From Janthinobacterium agaricidamnosum NBRC 102515 = DSM 9628 (lineage in GTDB: Bacteria; Pseudomonadota; Gammaproteobacteria; Burkholderiales; Burkholderiaceae_D), in contig NZ_HG322949.1 in the NCBI RefSeq assembly GCF_000723165.1, positions 3,870,299-3,934,298 of the forward strand: a stretch of DNA of 64,000 bases, read 5' to 3'. Under the pieces are notes generated by a model. That model was not told the DNA's origin. It did not search any database and was given only the letters and a program-made list of their open reading frames with translations. Position numbers and translations under genes: made by a program. Positions 60,340 to 64,000 of this stretch are shown piece by piece; the first letter of the stretch is position 1; every line of letters begins with the position of its first letter.

Positions 60340-63045
60340 TCAGCTTAGCAGCGCCCGCATGGTATTGGCCTTGGCGACTTGCTCTGCATTACCGCCCTTG
60401 ATGACTTCATCGATCAATTCGCGCGCGCCTTCCTTGTCGCCGATCTCCTGATAGGCGATGGCCAGGTCGAGCTTGGTATCCATTTCCATGTGGATACCCG
60501 ACAGTGCATCGTCCTGCACCGCGCCGGCAGCCTTGTCGCCGGCGCCCAGGTCCAGGTCGATACCGGACAAATCGAATTCCGGCACCGCCGCAGCCGCTTC
60601 CGGCACGGCCGCAGTCGTGGCCGCGGCTTGCGCAAAGATATCGTCGGTCGATATTGGCGCTGCCGCCGGGCTGGCTGCGGGAGTGACGGCAGGATTTGCC
60701 TCAGGAGTAATATCAGCCGCCTTGACCTTGGTTTCCGGCAAGTCGAAATTCATCAAGTCCAGATCCATCAGCGGATCCGGCGCCGGTGTGGCCGTGATCG
60801 TGCCGCCGGCGGTCATGGGCTCCAGATCCAGGCCGAAGTCCATGCTGTTGTCGAATTGCGGTTCGGCAGGCTTGTTGATATTGACTGCCGGAGCCGCCGG
60901 CGCGCTGGCCGGCGGCGTGATCGCGATCGGCTCGAAATTCAAGTCGCCCAGGTCAAAATCGAGCCCGTCGGCACTGGCCGGGGTCGGCAACGCGGTTTCC
61001 TCGCTCGCGCTGGCGGCAGGCGTAAAGTCCATGCTTTGGCCGGTTACTGCGGCGGCATCGCGGCTCAGGTCGCGGTCCAGGCTGTCCAGCGCCGCCGACT
61101 GGGCGTTGTGTTCGGCGTTTTCCACTGGCGCTTTGCTGAAATGCACCACGGCATCGACATCGGTATTGGCATACAAGGGATTCAGCGGATCGAGCGCCAA
61201 GCCCAGCGCCGCGGCCTGGCGCCATTCATCGCCCTGGCCACGGGTAAGGCTGTACAGTTCGCTGGCCTGGTCTTCGAATTGACGCGTATTCTTGCGCGCG
61301 GAATAGATTTCCAGCAGCTTCAAACGGGCGGCATGGCGCTCGGGATTGGTACGCAAGGCGCCCAGCAACAGTTCTTCCGCCTCGGAGTCGTGGCCGTAAG
61401 CGATATACACTTCGGCTTCGGCGACCGGATCGGCTTCATTGGTATCGATCTGGCTGGTATTGAGCGCAAAACTCGATTCGAACACATTGTTGTACGCGTC
61501 CGTGCCTTGACTTTCGGCTTCGCCGAACGCGGCAGCCGGCACCGGCGTCAGCGGATCATCCACGTCCGCTTCGCCGATGAAGCTGTTTTCAGCCTTCGGC
61601 GGCTCTTTCTTCTTGCGCCGCACCACCAGGAATACCGCCAGCAACAACGCGGCCAGCACCAGGCCGATGTTGCTGATATTGTCCATCAGCTTATCCATCA
61701 GCGACGGTTCGGGCGGCGGCGCTTTCTTGACCAGCGGCACCGGCTTCGGTTTTGGCGCCGCCGGCTCGGCGGCCGGCGCGCTGGCAACGACCGGGGCACT
61801 GGCGACAGCGTCCGGTTTCTTTTGATCGGCCAGCGACTTGTTCTTGACCGCCATCAGGTTTTCAAGATCGTTGACGTTCTTTTCCAGTTCCTTGACGCGG
61901 GCGGCCGCCTCGGCGACCTGTTTTTCCTTGGCGATCTTGTCTTCGACATTGGCGACGGCGGTCTTGCCGGCCGCGGCGGACGCAGGCTCGGCTTTCGACA
62001 GCTTCAGCTGGTCTTTCGACTCATTGGCGGGCGTGGCCCGTTCTTCGACCTTGGTACTGATCTTGCCGGCCGCGCTTTGGGCCGCTGGCGCCGCTTTCGA
62101 CGGCGTGCTTTGCGCCACCTGCCCAGCCAGCTTGTTGCGGTACGCCGAGAAATCGCTGGCGTGTGCCACCACCACGCCCTTGGCCTCGCCCTCGGCGGTG
62201 TTGCGCAGGGTATCGGCGTCCGGCACGCTCAAGATGCGGCCCGATTGCAGGCGGTTCATATTCTTGCCGGAAAACGCTTCCGGATTGGCGCGATACAAGG
62301 CCACCAGCATCACGTCGAGCGACACATCGGCCGGCTTGACCTGATTGGCGATGCGGCTCAGCGTATCGCCGGCCTTGACCTTGTAATCGGCGCCGGCGGT
62401 TTTCTTCGGCTTGTCCTTGGCGGCCTGGACCGGCGTCGGCGCGGCGGCCGGCACAGGAACCGGCCGTGGCGCACGCTCGCTACGCTGCGGCGGCGCAACC
62501 GGCGCCTGGGCAGCGGTTGCCGGCTGAGGTTGCGATTGCGGCTGCGCTGGCGCAGCCACCGGTGGCTGCGCCGGGGCTTGCGGCTGTGGCGCGGCCACTT
62601 GCGCAGGCTGGGTCTTGTTCATGTCGACCGGATCGAGCAAGAACGTATATTCGCGCACCAGGCGGCCGGTATTCCAGCTCAATTCCAGCAGCATGTCGAC
62701 AAACGGCTCATTCACCGGTTGCGATGAGCTGACGCGGATAAATTGCCGGCCAGCGCGTTGCTCAACGATAAAATTAAGCGACAACAGGGTCGGATTGAAA
62801 TCGATATTGGCTTGCTGAAAGGCTTCGGCCGGCGCCAATTTGGCTACCAAGGCGCTAGCCTCTTCCGGCGATACCGCGGTCAATTCGATCTCGGCGCGCA
62901 GCGGCTGGCCTAAAGCGGACAGCACCGTCAGCTTGCCCAGCCCCGCCGCATGCACCGCAGGAGATAAAAACACGGCACAGGCGACAGCGCTGGAGAGTGT
63001 TTTCAAGGCAAAGGAGGCGACCCCGGGGCGATTTTTTACGGGCAT
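60340..63045 (-). CDS. fimV: FimV/HubP-family polar landmark protein
   Basis: This is a 901-residue inner membrane protein. The signal peptide (cleavage near AVHAAGLG) is followed by the FimV N-terminal domain (LGKLTVLSALGQPLRAEIELTAV), a Pro/Gln/Ala-rich linker, a LysM peptidoglycan-binding domain (about 226-290; YKVKAGDTLSRIANQV), a coiled coil (about 370-410), one transmembrane helix (NIGLVLAALLLAVFLVV), and an acidic cytoplasmic region with a TPR block and the conserved C-terminal FimV motif (KLDLAIAYQEIGDKEGARELIDEVI). FimV/HubP proteins organise type IV pili, chemosensory arrays and chromosome origin partners at the cell pole. It is upstream of truA by 17 nt. Confidence 0.93.
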   Translation of the reverse strand: MPVKNRPGVASFALKTLSSAVACAVFLSPAVHAAGLGKLTVLSALGQPLRAEIELTAVSPEEASALVAKLAPAEAFQQANIDFNPTLLSLNFIVEQRAGRQFIRVSSSQPVNEPFVDMLLELSWNTGRLVREYTFLLDPVDMNKTQPAQVAAPQPQAPAQPPVAAPAQPQSQPQPATAAQAPVAPPQRSERAPRPVPVPAAAPTPVQAAKDKPKKTAGADYKVKAGDTLSRIANQVKPADVSLDVMLVALYRANPEAFSGKNMNRLQSGRILSVPDADTLRNTAEGEAKGVVVAHASDFSAYRNKLAGQVAQSTPSKAAPAAQSAAGKISTKVEERATPANESKDQLKLSKAEPASAAAGKTAVANVEDKIAKEKQVAEAAARVKELEKNVNDLENLMAVKNKSLADQKKPDAVASAPVVASAPAAEPAAPKPKPVPLVKKAPPPEPSLMDKLMDNISNIGLVLAALLLAVFLVVRRKKKEPPKAENSFIGEADVDDPLTPVPAAAFGEAESQGTDAYNNVFESSFALNTSQIDTNEADPVAEAEVYIAYGHDSEAEELLLGALRTNPERHAARLKLLEIYSARKNTRQFEDQASELYSLTRGQGDEWRQAAALGLALDPLNPLYANTDVDAVVHFSKAPVENAEHNAQSAALDSLDRDLSRDAAAVTGQSMDFTPAASASEETALPTPASADGLDFDLGDLNFEPIAITPPASAPAAPAVNINKPAEPQFDNSMDFGLDLEPMTAGGTITATPAPDPLMDLDLMNFDLPETKVKAADITPEANPAVTPAASPAAAPISTDDIFAQAAATTAAVPEAAAAVPEFDLSGIDLDLGAGDKAAGAVQDDALSGIHMEMDTKLDLAIAYQEIGDKEGARELIDEVIKGGNAEQVAKANTMRALLS

Positions 63046-63352
63046 AGTGTGCGGTAGTGTAGTTGGCTAAGGGAAAAAAGTTACTTTTCCAGATGTCTCA
63101 ACATATCATCATGCATCAAGCCGTGCAAGCTTTCCTCTCCTGCAACGCGGCTTCTTTGACCGATCGCCGCTTTTCTGGCGACAAACTTCAGCACCAGGCC
63201 CTGCTGCTGGCCTTTATTGATGCAGCGCCATATATCCGCCAAAAAATTCGTCAAAATGCTTATTCTCAATTGAACATCGAAAATAAGAATTCCCAGATAC
63301 AATTTTAAAGTTACTAAATGAACAAAACTGTCTGACGACCAATTCGGGGGGA
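63046..63352. other. Intergenic region between fimV and vgrG
   Basis: These 307 bases lie between divergent genes. The part at 63240-63330 is clearly richer in A and T than its surroundings. An open frame at 63063-63308 has no recognisable product. Promoters for fimV (minus) and vgrG (plus) are expected here but not assigned. Confidence 0.45.
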
Positions 63353-64000
63353 TGAATGAAATCGCGGGGAACGGCATGGCATCCAACGTGATCGGCACAA
63401 TCTTTTCCGCACTGGCGGCATTCACCAGCGCCACGCGGCTGTATGCATTGACCATCGGCGATGGCGACGCTGACAGCTTGCTGGTCGAGGCGTTCGCCGC
63501 CGACGAGCAAGTGCATGAAATCGGTGCACGCGACATCATCGCGCTGTCGACCAGTCCTCAGATCGCACTGGCGTCGCTGCTCGGCAAACCGGCCACGCTG
63601 CATATCAGCCTGGCCGATGGCACGCGCACCCAATTTTCCGGCTGGATACGTGAAGCCGCGATGCTGGGCAATTACGGCGGACTGACGCGCTACCGGCTGA
63701 ACTTGACGCCATGGCTGTGGGAATTGAGCCAGGTGCGCAACAGCCGCGTCTGGCAAGACAAGACCGTCATCGAGATCATCGACAGCGTGTTCAGCGCCTA
63801 TGCGCCGCGCGCTATATGGCGCTGGAGCGACGAAACGCGCTCGTTCATGGAAGGCGCCGGCCGGCGCGGTTATTGCTGCCAGTACCGCGAATCGGACTTT
63901 GACTTCATCCGCCGCCTGCTGACCGACGAAGGTTTGACATGGCGTTTCGAAGAGGCCGATGGCGGCCAGTGCATGGTGCTGTTCGCCGACAGCAGCGAGC
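63353..64000 (+). CDS. vgrG: VgrG-family type VI secretion spike protein (3' end outside window)
   Basis: These are the first 216 codons of a VgrG/Rhs-spike (gp27-like) domain. Recognisable segments are FTSATRLYALTIGD near the N-terminus, LTPWLWELSQVRNSRVWQDKTVIEIIDSVF (shortened: LTPWLWELSQVRNSRVWQDK) and RGYCCQYRESDFDFIRRLL, all diagnostic of the VgrG N-terminal domain. VgrG trimers tip the T6SS needle and carry effectors. The start may be ATG 63353 (GGGGGG directly upstream) or ATG 63377 (GGGGA at better spacing). The reading frame runs off the right edge, so effector or PAAR neighbours lie beyond. Confidence 0.92.

Noticed and set aside
63063..63308. 81-codon open frame between fimV and vgrG
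   Set aside because: No family resemblance and no convincing start or ribosome site; probably chance in AT-richer spacer.

Overview
The window is a high-GC betaproteobacterial chromosome segment, most likely from Oxalobacteraceae (Janthinobacterium, Duganella or Massilia type). This is inferred from gene content and order: rpsF-priB-rpsR-rplI followed by dnaB, and the long run fimV-truA-trpF-trpB-trpA-accD-folC-SPOR protein-cvpA-purF-PLP enzyme, an arrangement typical of Burkholderiales. No rRNA, tRNA, CRISPR array or complete insertion sequence was seen.

Region 1 (1-6.8 kb, + strand) is a lipid A aminoarabinose (Arn) operon: arnT (5' end outside the window), arnB, arnC, a formyltransferase and a decarboxylase as two separate overlapping genes instead of one fused arnA, then arnD. 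Region 2 (6.9-12.2 kb) has a Bcp/PrxQ peroxiredoxin, a PIN-PhoH ATPase, and an NrsF-type anti-sigma/ECF sigma pair convergent with a beta-propeller lipoprotein. The sigma operon and the lipoprotein gene carry the same GTAACC-N16-CGAA promoter, so they probably form one small regulon. Region 3 (12.3-18.5 kb) is a tripartite drug-efflux cluster (OprM/NodT, EmrA, EmrB), an HxlR regulator with a clear candidate operator, and a thiolase.

Region 4 (18.8-28.9 kb) holds a bestrophin-like channel, then a copper regulon (copZ, copA, cueR) whose two CueR-type promoters are about 9 kb apart. Between them sits a Fur-type-promoter operon of an ABC-2 exporter-like transporter plus a TonB-dependent receptor, and a 55-residue remnant that looks like a glutathione S-transferase tail.

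Region 5 (29.0-42.9 kb) is the most distinctive part. A GAF/HD-GYP protein overlaps a CHASE2-adenylate cyclase gene, followed on the same strand by a two-partner secretion pair (TpsB and a 2109-residue haemagglutinin-like exoprotein with GLUG and YDG repeats) and an overlapping FecR-domain protein. A metallo-beta-lactamase-fold hydrolase is divergent from the HD-GYP gene. Together they suggest a cyclic-nucleotide-linked surface adhesin locus.

Region 6 (42.9-64 kb) is mostly housekeeping: a GNAT acetyltransferase, phosphate transport (DUF47 protein and Pit), DnaB, the ribosomal protein operon with priB (apparently a CTG start), lexA with two SOS boxes, and the purine, folate, fatty-acid, tryptophan and tRNA-modification run ending in fimV. 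A truncated vgrG (type VI secretion spike) enters at the right edge.
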